Positions 7,134 to 14,883 of a stretch of DNA of 14,883 nt are shown here, piece by piece. This DNA comes from Clostridia bacterium (GTDB lineage: Bacteria; Bacillota; Clostridia; Christensenellales; Borkfalkiaceae). Under the pieces are notes generated by a model, which saw only the letters and a list, made by a program, of their open reading frames with translations, did no database searches and was not told where the DNA came from. The stretch's first letter is position 1, and every line of letters begins with the position of its first letter. Position numbers and translations under genes: made by a program. The stretch spans positions 1 through 14,883 of the forward strand of contig JAFVRU010000022.1 in the NCBI GenBank assembly GCA_017504065.1, in the 5' to 3' direction.

Positions 7134-9371
7134 TTAATATTCCCACCATTCCTTGCTTAAAATTTCTTCGTCGTTTTGTATCGGATTTTCGCCCGGCTTT
7201 GTCGTTACGGTCGGGAGTGTAATGGCAATGCCTTCCTTTCCGTTATAAATCGGAATTACCGTATAAATATAATTTTTATTATCTTGTACCGTTTCGTCGG
7301 TAAAGCTTGGGATATATTCGCCTTGATATACAGTAGTATGCGTAGCATAATCATAGCGATCAATCCGATAAGAATAGAGCTTTGGAGAACGGTCGTCTAG
7401 CACAATTTCCACCTTTCCGTTTTCGAGTTTTAAAGTAGGGCGAAAAATGCTTGGATTGCTGAAAAAATCAGACTTTTTCGTCGGAATACACTCCCGTTTG
7501 AACAGCTCCGAAACGCGATATTCTTTCGGGGAAAGATCGTCCGCAAGTGATAAGGTATGCGTGTCATAATAGGTTGACTTATCCAACTCGATGCGAACGA
7601 CGTTTTCAGGCTTTGAAAAATCGTCGATTGTTTTATTTTGTTGTAAATACCCGTTGTATAAATATTCGTTGATTTGAAAAAGCATACTGCACGGCGTTCC
7701 GCCGCCCGTATGATTAATAAATTTGTTGTCGGCGTTTCCCAACCATACGGCTACGCAGTCGCGCGTCGTGTAAGAGAGCGCGTAGGCGTCGGTATTTCCG
7801 TTTCGTGTTCCGACTGTGCCCGTTTTGGCTGCGATTGGAAAGGGGAGCGAACGCAATTTTTTCGCCGTGCCGTTTTTTGCCGCGCCTTTTAACATATCCG
7901 TCATCAAATAAGCGGTATCTTCCGAAAACACTTTTTTGGGTTGTGTTTTTCGATCGAAAACGGTTGTTCCGTTGATTTTGATTTTCGAAATAAAATATCC
8001 GCTTGCATACGTTCCGCCGTTTGCGAACGTTGCGTACGCGCTCGTTAATTCCTGTAAAGTAAATCCGCTTTTCATGCCGCCGAGCGCCAAAGCTAACGTT
8101 TCGTCGTCGGGGGCAACTTGTAAATTTAACCGCCTTAAATACTCTACGGCGGTTTTGACCCCTACGCTTTCCAAGACTTTCACCGCGGGGACGTTCAAGC
8201 TTTTTTCTACGCATTCCCGCGCGCTGACGTAGCCGTGAAAAACGCCGTTATAGTTTTCGGGAGCATAGCCGTTGAAATTGACTTTTTCGTCTAAAATCGG
8301 CGTTGCGGGAGAAAGCAGATCGTTTTCCAACGCAGGCGCGTAAACGAGTAGCGGTTTTATCAAAGACCCGGGAAGTCTTGGAATATTCCCGACGGTGGAA
8401 GCGCAAGCTTTAAATCCGAGCGTTTGTATATCGAGTGCGATCATGCAGGAGTCGCAATCCGTTTGCGCGTTTGCGCAAGTGTCCAATTTTGCCTGTAACG
8501 CTTGGTCGAGTTGGGTAAAAATTTCTATTTTTCCGCCGACTTTAAATCGCTCGGTTTCAGACAGCGAACTCAGTTCGTCGAAAACGAAATGCAGAAATCC
8601 CGCGTTTTTTTGCGATACGCAGGGCGAAGTGGGCAAAGGCGCTTGTTCGGCTTGCGTTTTTTCGGCTTGCGAAAGGTTTCCGTTTCTTAACATGGCGTTT
8701 AAAACGCTCGTTTTACGCCGTTGACAGTTTATCGGATTTTTGAAAGGGGAATAGTTGTTTGGAGATTTCACAAGCCCCGCCAAAATCGCCGATTCGGCAA
8801 CGGTGAGCTGATCGGGGGATTTTCCGAAATAGAATTCCGCTGCGGAGCGGATTCCGAAACAGTTATGCCCGAAATAGATGGTGTTGAGATATTTTTCAAG
8901 GATCTCGTCTTTGGAATATTTCTTTTCCAACAGTCGAGTTAATTTCCATTCCTGCAACTTCCGTTTCACCGTTTTTTCTTGGCTTAAATGGGTATTTTTG
9001 ATCAGCTGTTGCGAAATGGTGGAAGCGCCTTCTTTAAAAGTTCCCGCTTTCAAGTTATTCAAAGCCGCTTTTGCGATTCGGCGCATATCGAATCCGTTAT
9101 GCGAATAAAACCGTCTGTCTTCGGTGGAAACAAACGCCCGTTTGGTGTGTTCGGGGAGTTCGTCAATCCGCACCGTTTGCCCGAAAATCGCGGCGGTTGG
9201 GATCGGGGCGCCGTTGTGATCGAATACGGTGATCGATTTTTCATCGAGTCGCAATTTCTCGGGGTATAACCGAACGTCCTTGGTAACGGCAAAATAGTAA
9301 CCGATTGCCATTAAGATCAATCCGATTACAAGCAAAAAAGCTATCCATAAAATCTTTTTAATCAGTCTCAT
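7134..9371 (-). CDS. Class A penicillin-binding protein (PBP1A-type transglycosylase/transpeptidase)
   Basis: A bifunctional peptidoglycan synthase of 745 residues acting on the outer face of the membrane. A short basic N-terminus (RLIKK) leads into one membrane anchor (about 7-29). The GT51 transglycosylase follows, with catalytic-type Glu84 in TEDRRFYSHNG, then EGASTISQQL (115-124), EILEKYLNTIYFG and AAEFYFGKS. The transpeptidase has SLIK (336-339, acylated Ser336), SLN (391-393) and KTGT (516-519). The last 90 or so residues (YSYRIDRYDY...YIYTVIPIYNG) look like a fibronectin-III-type tail. Family members use lipid II and link it to meso-diaminopimelate or lysine stems. An in-frame stop lies 18 bases upstream of the ATG at 9371, which has no clear ribosome binding site. 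The protein has eleven cysteines, many for an exported protein. It is a single-gene unit, convergent with thiI and divergent from miaB. Confidence 0.95.
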   Translation of the reverse strand: MRLIKKILWIAFLLVIGLILMAIGYYFAVTKDVRLYPEKLRLDEKSITVFDHNGAPIPTAAIFGQTVRIDELPEHTKRAFVSTEDRRFYSHNGFDMRRIAKAALNNLKAGTFKEGASTISQQLIKNTHLSQEKTVKRKLQEWKLTRLLEKKYSKDEILEKYLNTIYFGHNCFGIRSAAEFYFGKSPDQLTVAESAILAGLVKSPNNYSPFKNPINCQRRKTSVLNAMLRNGNLSQAEKTQAEQAPLPTSPCVSQKNAGFLHFVFDELSSLSETERFKVGGKIEIFTQLDQALQAKLDTCANAQTDCDSCMIALDIQTLGFKACASTVGNIPRLPGSLIKPLLVYAPALENDLLSPATPILDEKVNFNGYAPENYNGVFHGYVSARECVEKSLNVPAVKVLESVGVKTAVEYLRRLNLQVAPDDETLALALGGMKSGFTLQELTSAYATFANGGTYASGYFISKIKINGTTVFDRKTQPKKVFSEDTAYLMTDMLKGAAKNGTAKKLRSLPFPIAAKTGTVGTRNGNTDAYALSYTTRDCVAVWLGNADNKFINHTGGGTPCSMLFQINEYLYNGYLQQNKTIDDFSKPENVVRIELDKSTYYDTHTLSLADDLSPKEYRVSELFKRECIPTKKSDFFSNPSIFRPTLKLENGKVEIVLDDRSPKLYSYRIDRYDYATHTTVYQGEYIPSFTDETVQDNKNYIYTVIPIYNGKEGIAITLPTVTTKPGENPIQNDEEILSKEWWEY

Positions 9372-9441
9372 TGAAAGCAGTATTCGTTAATTTGCCTGTT
9401 TATAATCGTATAAGGGAAAAATTCCGTGAAAAAACGCGCGT

Positions 9442-9459
9442 AAGCCTTTTTAAAGGCTT
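9442..9459. repeat. 18-bp inverted repeat overlapping the miaB promoter -35 box
   Basis: AAGCCTTT (9442-9449) and AAAGGCTT (9452-9459) are exact inverted copies separated by TT. The right arm shares its last two bases with the -35 hexamer. It could be an operator for a dimeric regulator. There is no T-run on either side, so it is not a normal terminator. A chance dyad in AT-rich DNA is possible. Confidence 0.5.
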
Positions 9460-9486
9460 GATAAAAAACGAAAAAAATAGTATAAT
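9458..9486 (+). promoter_or_regulatory. Sigma-A-type promoter of miaB-mutS-mutL
   Basis: The -35 TTGATA (9458-9463) and -10 TATAAT (9481-9486) are separated by exactly 17 bases. This is one mismatch from the consensus pair. Transcription should start near 9493, giving a leader of about 25 bases before the miaB ATG. Confidence 0.85.
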
Positions 9487-9506
9487 AGAAAAAAATATAC
9501 CCAAAA

Positions 9507-9512
9507 TGGGAG
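9507..9512 (+). promoter_or_regulatory. Ribosome binding site of miaB
   Basis: TGGGAG ends five bases before the ATG at 9518. The ATG at 9506 overlaps this site and has none of its own, and any earlier start would precede the predicted transcription start. Confidence 0.65.
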
Positions 9513-9517
9513 TTTCT

Positions 9518-10840
9518 ATGTCGGAGAAATATCATATCGTTACCTACGGCTGTCAAATGAACGTGCACGAGTCGGAAAAGATTGCAGGGATTTTGTGCCG
9601 AATGGGCTACGAAAACACAAACGAGATCTCGGAAGCGGATATTATCGTATTCAATACGTGCTGTATTCGGGAGAATGCGGAAAATCATGCGTTCGGGAAT
9701 ATCGGCGCGTTAAAAAAACTCAAAAAACAAAAGCCGAATTTATTGATTGCGGTCGGCGGGTGTATGACGCAGGAAAAAGGGAAAACGGACGTACTCAAAA
9801 AGAAATTTCCGTTCATCGATATCATGTTCGGGACGCTGAATTTGGAAGATTTGGAAACCCTGATTACGCGTAAGAAAGCACAGAAGAAAAAAGTGATCGA
9901 AATTCGAGAAAAAGAAGGCGAAATCGTGGAGTTTTCCGACGCTTACCGCACGAGTTATCCGAACGCATGGGTGAATATCGTATACGGTTGCAATAATTTC
10001 TGTACCTATTGCATTGTGCCGTACGTGCGCGGTCGGGAGCGGTCGAGAAAACCGGAATACATTCTTGCCGAAGTCAAACAACTCGTGGCGCAAGGCTACA
10101 AAGAAATTACATTGCTCGGTCAAAACGTGAATTCATACGGGTTGGACGGAACGACGGGAATGAACTTTGCGCAGCTATTAGACGCCGTCGCTTCGATCGA
10201 AGGGGATTTCAGACTTCGGTTCATGACAAGTCATCCCAAAGATTTCAACGAAGAAGTCGTAAAAGTCATGCAAAAACACCGTAAGATTTGCCGTTTGGTG
10301 CATTTGCCCGTGCAGTCGGGGTCAAATTCGATTTTGTCGGCAATGAACCGTCGGTATACGCGGGAAAAATATTTAGACGAGATCAAAATGCTCCGTTCGT
10401 ATTTACCTGAAGCGGAAGTAACGACGGACATTATCGTCGGGTTTCCCAAGGAAACGGAAGAAGACTATTTGCAAACGGAAGCGCTTGTAAAAGAAGTAGA
10501 TTTCGCGTCGGCGTTCACGTTTGTCTATTCCCCGCGAGAAGGTACGAAAGCGGCGACGATGGACGGGCAAATTCCCGAAGAAGTTCAAAAGGACCGCATT
10601 ATGCGGTTGGTGGAACTCGTCAATTCCCTGACTCGGAAGAAATCGGAAAAATACGTCGGGAAAGAAGTGGAGATCTTATGCGAAGATTACGACGAGAAAA
10701 AGGGGCTGTATTTGGGGCGCGACGAGTTTGGTAGAATGGGATATTTCCCGTGCGAGCATAACTGCATCGGGGAATTCGTACGGGTAAAAATTGCTCGGGC
10801 GAACGGAATTTCGTTATTCGGGGAAATTTGTAAGGATTAA
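9518..10840 (+). CDS. miaB: tRNA-2-methylthio-N6-dimethylallyladenosine synthase MiaB
   Basis: A radical-SAM methylthiotransferase that adds a methylthio group to i6A37 of tRNAs reading UNN codons. From the ATG at 9518 it has 440 residues, normal for MiaB. The N-terminal UPF0004 domain carries the cysteines for the auxiliary Fe-S cluster at 12 (TYGCQMN), 48 (FNTCCIRE) and 82 (GGCMTQ). The radical-SAM motif is GCNNFCTYCIVPYVRGRE, with Cys158, Cys162 and Cys165. The sequence PYVRGRERSR and the overall pattern fit MiaB better than RimO or MtaB. A TRAM domain for RNA binding occupies about 375-438. It is the first gene after a strong promoter and is followed 37 bases later by mutS, as in many Bacillota. 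The companion prenyltransferase gene miaA is not in the window. Confidence 0.96.
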   Translation: MSEKYHIVTYGCQMNVHESEKIAGILCRMGYENTNEISEADIIVFNTCCIRENAENHAFGNIGALKKLKKQKPNLLIAVGGCMTQEKGKTDVLKKKFPFIDIMFGTLNLEDLETLITRKKAQKKKVIEIREKEGEIVEFSDAYRTSYPNAWVNIVYGCNNFCTYCIVPYVRGRERSRKPEYILAEVKQLVAQGYKEITLLGQNVNSYGLDGTTGMNFAQLLDAVASIEGDFRLRFMTSHPKDFNEEVVKVMQKHRKICRLVHLPVQSGSNSILSAMNRRYTREKYLDEIKMLRSYLPEAEVTTDIIVGFPKETEEDYLQTEALVKEVDFASAFTFVYSPREGTKAATMDGQIPEEVQKDRIMRLVELVNSLTRKKSEKYVGKEVEILCEDYDEKKGLYLGRDEFGRMGYFPCEHNCIGEFVRVKIARANGISLFGEICKD

Positions 10841-10877
10841 ACGAATGATTTAGAGATAAAAAGGCAGGTAAACGGTT

Positions 10878-13481
10878 GTGGGTAAAGGTCTTTCAGATAT
10901 GATGCGACATTATTTGTCGGTCAAAGAAAAATATAAGGAATGTGTTATTTTTTACCGTCTCGGGGATTTTTACGAGATGTTTTTCGACGACGCGGTGCGG
11001 GTGTCCAAGCTCTTGGATTTAACGTTAACAGGCAGAGATTGCGGCTTGGAAGAACGCGCGCCGATGTGCGGTGTTCCTTACCACGCGGCGGATACGTATA
11101 TAGCGAAACTCGTTGCGCTTGGGGAAAAAGTTGCGATTTGCGATCAACTTTCCGATCCCAAAGAAGCGGGGCGCGGACTCGTCGAACGGGACGTTGTACG
11201 TATTGTTTCGGCGGGCACGTTGATTGAAGAAACGCTGTTGGACGAAACCAAGAACAATTACATCGCTTGCGTATTTCGGTACGTCGGCGGCGTGGCGTTG
11301 GCTTGGACGGATATTACTACGGGTGAGTTTTTAGCGGAAGAATTTATCGGGGAAACGGCAATCGAAGACGTTGTCGGGCAGTTGATAAAAATGTCGGTTG
11401 CGGAAGTCATTTGCAACGAAGAAATGCTTTTGGAATGCAAAAACACGAAAGAAATCCGACACAATTTATTGCCGCCGTTTTCCTGTTATTTGCCTTGGGC
11501 GTTTAACGTAAAGCGCGCGGAAACGACTTTGCTCGAACAATTAAAAACGAAATCCTTGGCTGCGTACGGTTGCGCGGGCAAGGAAAATATTATTTCCGCT
11601 GCGGGGGCGTTGCTCGAATATTTGAAAGAAACGCAAAAACACTCCTTGCAAAACATTACTTCGATTAAAGTGCTCGACAAAGCTGCGTTTATGACGTTGG
11701 ACAGCAACGCCGTGCGGAATTTGGAATTATTAAAAAACAACGCCGAAAACAAAAAATACGGTTCGCTGTTATGGGTATTGGACAAGACTAAAACGGGTAT
11801 GGGCGCGCGGCTTTTGACGAAAATGCTTTTGTCGCCTTTGAAGAACTTGGATGAAATTCAATATCGCCAAGACGGCGTTACGGAGCTGTACAACGCTTCC
11901 GTCGCTCGCGTCGGGATTACGGAAACGTTGAAAGAAATACGGGACATCGAGCGCTTGACGGGTAAAATTTCTAACGGGAATTTGACGGCGAAAGACGCGC
12001 TTGCTTTGGGTCTTTCCCTGCAAATGCTACCGTCTTTAAAATTCCAACTGACGGGCTTTTCTTCGAAGATTTTGACGGATATCGATCGGGATTTACTCGA
12101 CGTGAAAGAAATCGTCGATCTTTTGATTTCGGCAATCGATCCGGAAGCTCCGACGGTGATGAAAGACGGCGGGTATATCCGTAGCGGCTTCCATCCCGAA
12201 TTGGACGAATTGCGTTCGTTTAAGAAAAATGCGGAAGGCATTTTGGACGAGATCGAAAATCGGGAAAAGGAACAAACGGGGATTAAGACCTTAAAAATTC
12301 GCTTTAACCGCGTATTTGGGTATTATATCGAAGTCAGCAATTCTTTCAAAGACAGCGTTCCGCCGCACTATATCCGTAAACAGACTTTGACGACGGGAGA
12401 ACGGTATATCACCGAAGAACTCAAACAATACGAAGAAAAGATTTTAACGGCAGGCGAACGGGCGACTGTTTTGGAAGCGCGACTTTTCAAACAAATTGTA
12501 GACGCCTTGCAAGAACGTATCGAAGATTTTAAAACGATCGCGGGGGCGATTGCGCTTTTGGATTGTTTGGCGTCGTTTGCAACCGTTGCGAAAGAGCGCC
12601 GTTACGTTCGTCCTACGATGAAAAACAGCGGCGAGCAGTTGACGATCACGGACGGTCGGCATCCCGTAGTGGAAGCCATTTCCAAAGAACGTTTTATCCC
12701 CAACGACGCGCTACTCGATAACGACGAAAACCGCTGTGTGATCATTACAGGTCCGAATATGGCGGGTAAGAGTACGTACATGCGGCAAGTCGCGTTGATC
12801 GTGATTATGGCGCATATCGGCTCGTTCGTTCCTGCGCGAGAGGCGGAGATTCCGCTCATCGATCGGATTTTTACCCGCGTTGGCGCAAGTGATAATTTGA
12901 TTTTTGATCAGAGTACGTTCATGGTGGAAATGACGGAAGTTGCAACAATTTTATTGCACGCAACCAAGGACAGTTTGCTCATATTAGACGAAGTCGGTCG
13001 GGGTACGAGTACGTACGACGGACTTTCGATCGCGTGGTCGGTCATCGAGTTCTTAACGCAACACGTCAAAGCGAAAACGCTGTTCTCCACGCACTATCAC
13101 GAGTTGACGCAGCTGGAAAAGACGTGGGAAGGGGTCAAGAATTATAAAGTAACGGTTAAGGAATTCAACGGAGCGATCGTATTTTTGCGTAAGATCGCTC
13201 GTGGCGGAGCGAACCGCAGTTTCGGGATCGAAGTGGCGTCTTTGGCGGGTGTTCCGAAAGAAGTTACGACGCGTGCGAAAGCCATTTTAAAATCGTTGGA
13301 AAAGCAGGATATCGGCAGAGAGCAATTACAGTTGGATTTTTCAGAAGAAGTCGAAACGGAAGAAAAAACGTTGACGGAAGTCGAACAAATCCTTGCGGAT
13401 ACGGACGTCAATACGTTGTCGCCCATTCAAGCGCTGATGTTGCTCGGGGATTTGAAAGATAAATTAAACGGAGAAGTTTGA
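10878..13481 (+). CDS. mutS: DNA mismatch repair protein MutS
   Basis: MutS recognises base mismatches and small loops and recruits MutL. At 867 residues it is a standard MutS1. The mismatch-reading motif is FYE at 31-33 (GDFYEMFFDDA). The ATPase has Walker A GPNMAGKST (625-633), Walker B LLILDEVGRG with Asp704-Glu705, and STHYHE with His739. Near the C-terminus QLQLDF (816-821) resembles the hexapeptide that binds the DNA sliding clamp. The GTG start is preceded by AAGGCAGG with about nine bases between. ATG codons at 10899 and 10902 are alternatives that would shorten the protein by 7 or 8 residues. MutL starts one base after the stop. Confidence 0.97.
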   Translation: MGKGLSDMMRHYLSVKEKYKECVIFYRLGDFYEMFFDDAVRVSKLLDLTLTGRDCGLEERAPMCGVPYHAADTYIAKLVALGEKVAICDQLSDPKEAGRGLVERDVVRIVSAGTLIEETLLDETKNNYIACVFRYVGGVALAWTDITTGEFLAEEFIGETAIEDVVGQLIKMSVAEVICNEEMLLECKNTKEIRHNLLPPFSCYLPWAFNVKRAETTLLEQLKTKSLAAYGCAGKENIISAAGALLEYLKETQKHSLQNITSIKVLDKAAFMTLDSNAVRNLELLKNNAENKKYGSLLWVLDKTKTGMGARLLTKMLLSPLKNLDEIQYRQDGVTELYNASVARVGITETLKEIRDIERLTGKISNGNLTAKDALALGLSLQMLPSLKFQLTGFSSKILTDIDRDLLDVKEIVDLLISAIDPEAPTVMKDGGYIRSGFHPELDELRSFKKNAEGILDEIENREKEQTGIKTLKIRFNRVFGYYIEVSNSFKDSVPPHYIRKQTLTTGERYITEELKQYEEKILTAGERATVLEARLFKQIVDALQERIEDFKTIAGAIALLDCLASFATVAKERRYVRPTMKNSGEQLTITDGRHPVVEAISKERFIPNDALLDNDENRCVIITGPNMAGKSTYMRQVALIVIMAHIGSFVPAREAEIPLIDRIFTRVGASDNLIFDQSTFMVEMTEVATILLHATKDSLLILDEVGRGTSTYDGLSIAWSVIEFLTQHVKAKTLFSTHYHELTQLEKTWEGVKNYKVTVKEFNGAIVFLRKIARGGANRSFGIEVASLAGVPKEVTTRAKAILKSLEKQDIGREQLQLDFSEEVETEEKTLTEVEQILADTDVNTLSPIQALMLLGDLKDKLNGEV

Positions 13482-13482
13482 T

Positions 13483-14883
13483 ATGGCAAAAATCAATATA
13501 TTGCCTGCAAGAGTATACAATCGGATCGCCGCGGGGGAAGTGGTCGATCGCCCGTATTCCGTGGTGAAAGAGCTGGTGGAGAACTCCATTGACGCGGGGG
13601 CTACGGAGATTGAGATTCACGTAGAACAAGGCGGGAAGGAATTGATTCGCGTAATCGATAACGGCTGCGGGATTGCGCGGGAAGATCTGCAAGCGGCGTT
13701 TTTGCCGCATGCAACGAGTAAGATTTCCAAAGCGGAAGATCTTGACCAGATTTTAACGCTCGGGTTTCGCGGTGAAGCGATTGCTTCGATCGCGTCTGTT
13801 TCGAGAATGGGAATCACGTCCAAAACCAAGGACGGGAAATGCTACCGTTTGACGTCGTTCGGCGGCGAGCTCGGAAATATCACCGAAGAAGTCGGGGGAA
13901 ACGGTACGGACGTATACGTAGAAGCCCTGTTTTTCAATACGCCTGTTCGCGCGAAGTTTTTAAGGAGCGATAAAGCGGAAGAATCGGAAATCACGAATTT
14001 TGTTTCGCGATTTATACTCAATCGTCCCGATATTGCGTTTACCTATTATGTAAACGGGAAAAAGACGTTGCAGTCGTTCGGGGACGGTATGGACGCGGCG
14101 TTCGTCGGCGTTTACGGCGCGGCTACTTTCGCGCAATGCTATAAGATCGACGCGCAAAGAAACGGAATCCGTTTGCATGGGTATATCGGCAATCAAAACT
14201 ACTCCAAGCCGAATAAGAGCTATCAAAACTTGTTCTTGAACGGTAGATATATCGTGAATACAACGGTTTCGACGGCGATTGCAAAAGCGTATCAAAGTTA
14301 TTTGATGAAGCGGCAATATCCGTTTTACGTCTTGCATTTAGACGTTCCGACGGAGATTGTCGACGTCAACGTACACCCCAATAAAGCCGACGTTCGGTTT
14401 GCGGATAACGGGATCATTTTCGGTACGATTACCAATATCATTTCGGCGGTTTTGGACGGTCAGCCCAAGGGCTTGGAATATATCATTGAAAAGCCGCAAA
14501 ATCTTGCGTGGGTACAGGAAACGCAGTCGGACTCGCTGCCGCAACCGCAGGAGCGTGTTGAGCCGATTGCACGAGAGTTGAAAATTCCGCAGGAAATTAC
14601 GCAAAAGGTGTTCGGGTTTACAACGCTCACCTATGAAGAAGCGCAAAAGGAGATTGAACAGGCTTCTCCTGGGTTTGTCGCTAAGAAAAAGGGCATGGAA
14701 TTGCCGTTTGATACCGAAGAAGAAACTTTTCAGCGCGGGTTTATTCCGATGGATCAAATTCCCGATTACGAGTTCCCTGTAATGACGCCGCAACAGCGTT
14801 GGGAAGAAGAACAAAGACGGAAAAAGTGGTTAAAAAGCAAAAAAGGCTCGGACGCGCAAAAACTGCAAAAGCAATTCCCCAAC
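13483..14883 (+). CDS. mutL: DNA mismatch repair protein MutL, N-terminal part (runs off the window)
   Basis: The frame is open through 467 codons to the last base, so the gene is incomplete only because the window ends. MutL couples mismatch recognition by MutS to strand cleavage. The GHKL ATPase landmarks are KELVENSIDAGAT (catalytic-type Glu30, Asn34), DNGCGI (59-64), GFRGEAIASI (from 94), a GTDVYVEALFFNTPVRAKFL block, LFLNGRYI and VDVNVHPNKADVRF (near residue 300). From about residue 325 the sequence becomes a polar linker rich in Gln, Glu and Lys. The C-terminal dimerisation domain, where Bacillota MutL usually has an endonuclease site, lies outside. The start has GGAGAAG at 13470-13476, six bases before the ATG, and lies one base after the mutS stop, indicating coupled expression. 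Confidence 0.97.
   Translation, partial: MAKINILPARVYNRIAAGEVVDRPYSVVKELVENSIDAGATEIEIHVEQGGKELIRVIDNGCGIAREDLQAAFLPHATSKISKAEDLDQILTLGFRGEAIASIASVSRMGITSKTKDGKCYRLTSFGGELGNITEEVGGNGTDVYVEALFFNTPVRAKFLRSDKAEESEITNFVSRFILNRPDIAFTYYVNGKKTLQSFGDGMDAAFVGVYGAATFAQCYKIDAQRNGIRLHGYIGNQNYSKPNKSYQNLFLNGRYIVNTTVSTAIAKAYQSYLMKRQYPFYVLHLDVPTEIVDVNVHPNKADVRFADNGIIFGTITNIISAVLDGQPKGLEYIIEKPQNLAWVQETQSDSLPQPQERVEPIARELKIPQEITQKVFGFTTLTYEEAQKEIEQASPGFVAKKKGMELPFDTEEETFQRGFIPMDQIPDYEFPVMTPQQRWEEEQRRKKWLKSKKGSDAQKLQKQFPN

Larger units (their letters stand above)
9372..9517. other. Divergent intergenic region between the penicillin-binding protein gene and miaB
   Basis: 146 bases, AT-rich with A and T runs. 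The rightward promoter and the dyad are listed separately. For the leftward gene I see only weak TATAAT-like matches (for example TATAAA read on the minus strand near 9400) with no acceptable -35 partner. No small ORF or RNA gene is evident. Confidence 0.7.

Noticed and set aside
9395..9430. Possible promoter for the penicillin-binding protein gene on the minus strand
   Set aside because: TATAAA- and TATACG-like hexamers exist, but no -35 match lies at 16-18 bases, so I do not list it.
9371..9517. Extended N-terminus for MiaB starting at TTG 9371
   Set aside because: This stretch contains the promoter, and its translation is not MiaB-like. The ATG at 9518 has a ribosome binding site and gives the expected start.
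1..14883. Mobile element, CRISPR array, defence system, tRNA or rRNA
   Set aside because: No transposase-like, integrase-like or defence-like protein, spaced direct repeats, or tRNA/rRNA-like stretch was seen. Coding density is near complete with housekeeping genes.

Overview
The window looks like chromosomal housekeeping DNA from a member of the Clostridia (Bacillota), probably an uncultured or gut-associated lineage. The evidence is the gene order miaB-mutS-mutL, a dedicated NifS next to a ThiI without a rhodanese domain, Clostridia-like CarB sequence features, AGGAG/GGGAG ribosome binding sites, close gene packing and a moderate base composition judged by eye. The exact lineage is an inference. 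I see no insertion sequence, phage gene, CRISPR array, tRNA or rRNA.

Region 1 (1-7083, + strand) is a compact gene run. It opens with the last 42 codons of carA (glutaminase subunit of carbamoyl-phosphate synthetase), which overlap the start of a 1351-residue protein. That protein is a complete CarB (about residues 1-1072) fused in frame to a complete diaminopimelate epimerase, DapF (about residues 1073-1351). A small two-helix membrane protein of unknown function follows, then a NifS-type cysteine desulfurase and ThiI, which together should make 4-thiouridine in tRNA. The run ends at a perfect 14-bp hairpin (7099-7130) that can terminate both this run and the convergent gene.

Region 2 (7134-9371, - strand) is a single gene for a bifunctional class A penicillin-binding protein. 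It has a membrane anchor, a GT51 transglycosylase, a transpeptidase and an Fn3-like tail.

Region 3 (9372-9517) is a short divergent intergenic region. It has a near-consensus sigma-A promoter reading rightward and an 18-bp dyad touching its -35 box.

Region 4 (9518-14883, + strand) holds miaB (tRNA methylthiotransferase), mutS and the first 467 codons of mutL, a tRNA-modification and mismatch-repair operon.

The most unusual content is at the left end. CarB and DapF, from unrelated pathways, are one polypeptide. The DapF half has Ser where the first catalytic Cys is expected, and the visible end of CarA has Ala where the catalytic His of class I glutaminases is expected. The rest is conventional. 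I found no undescribed multi-gene system, and I cannot check here whether the fusion is already in databases.
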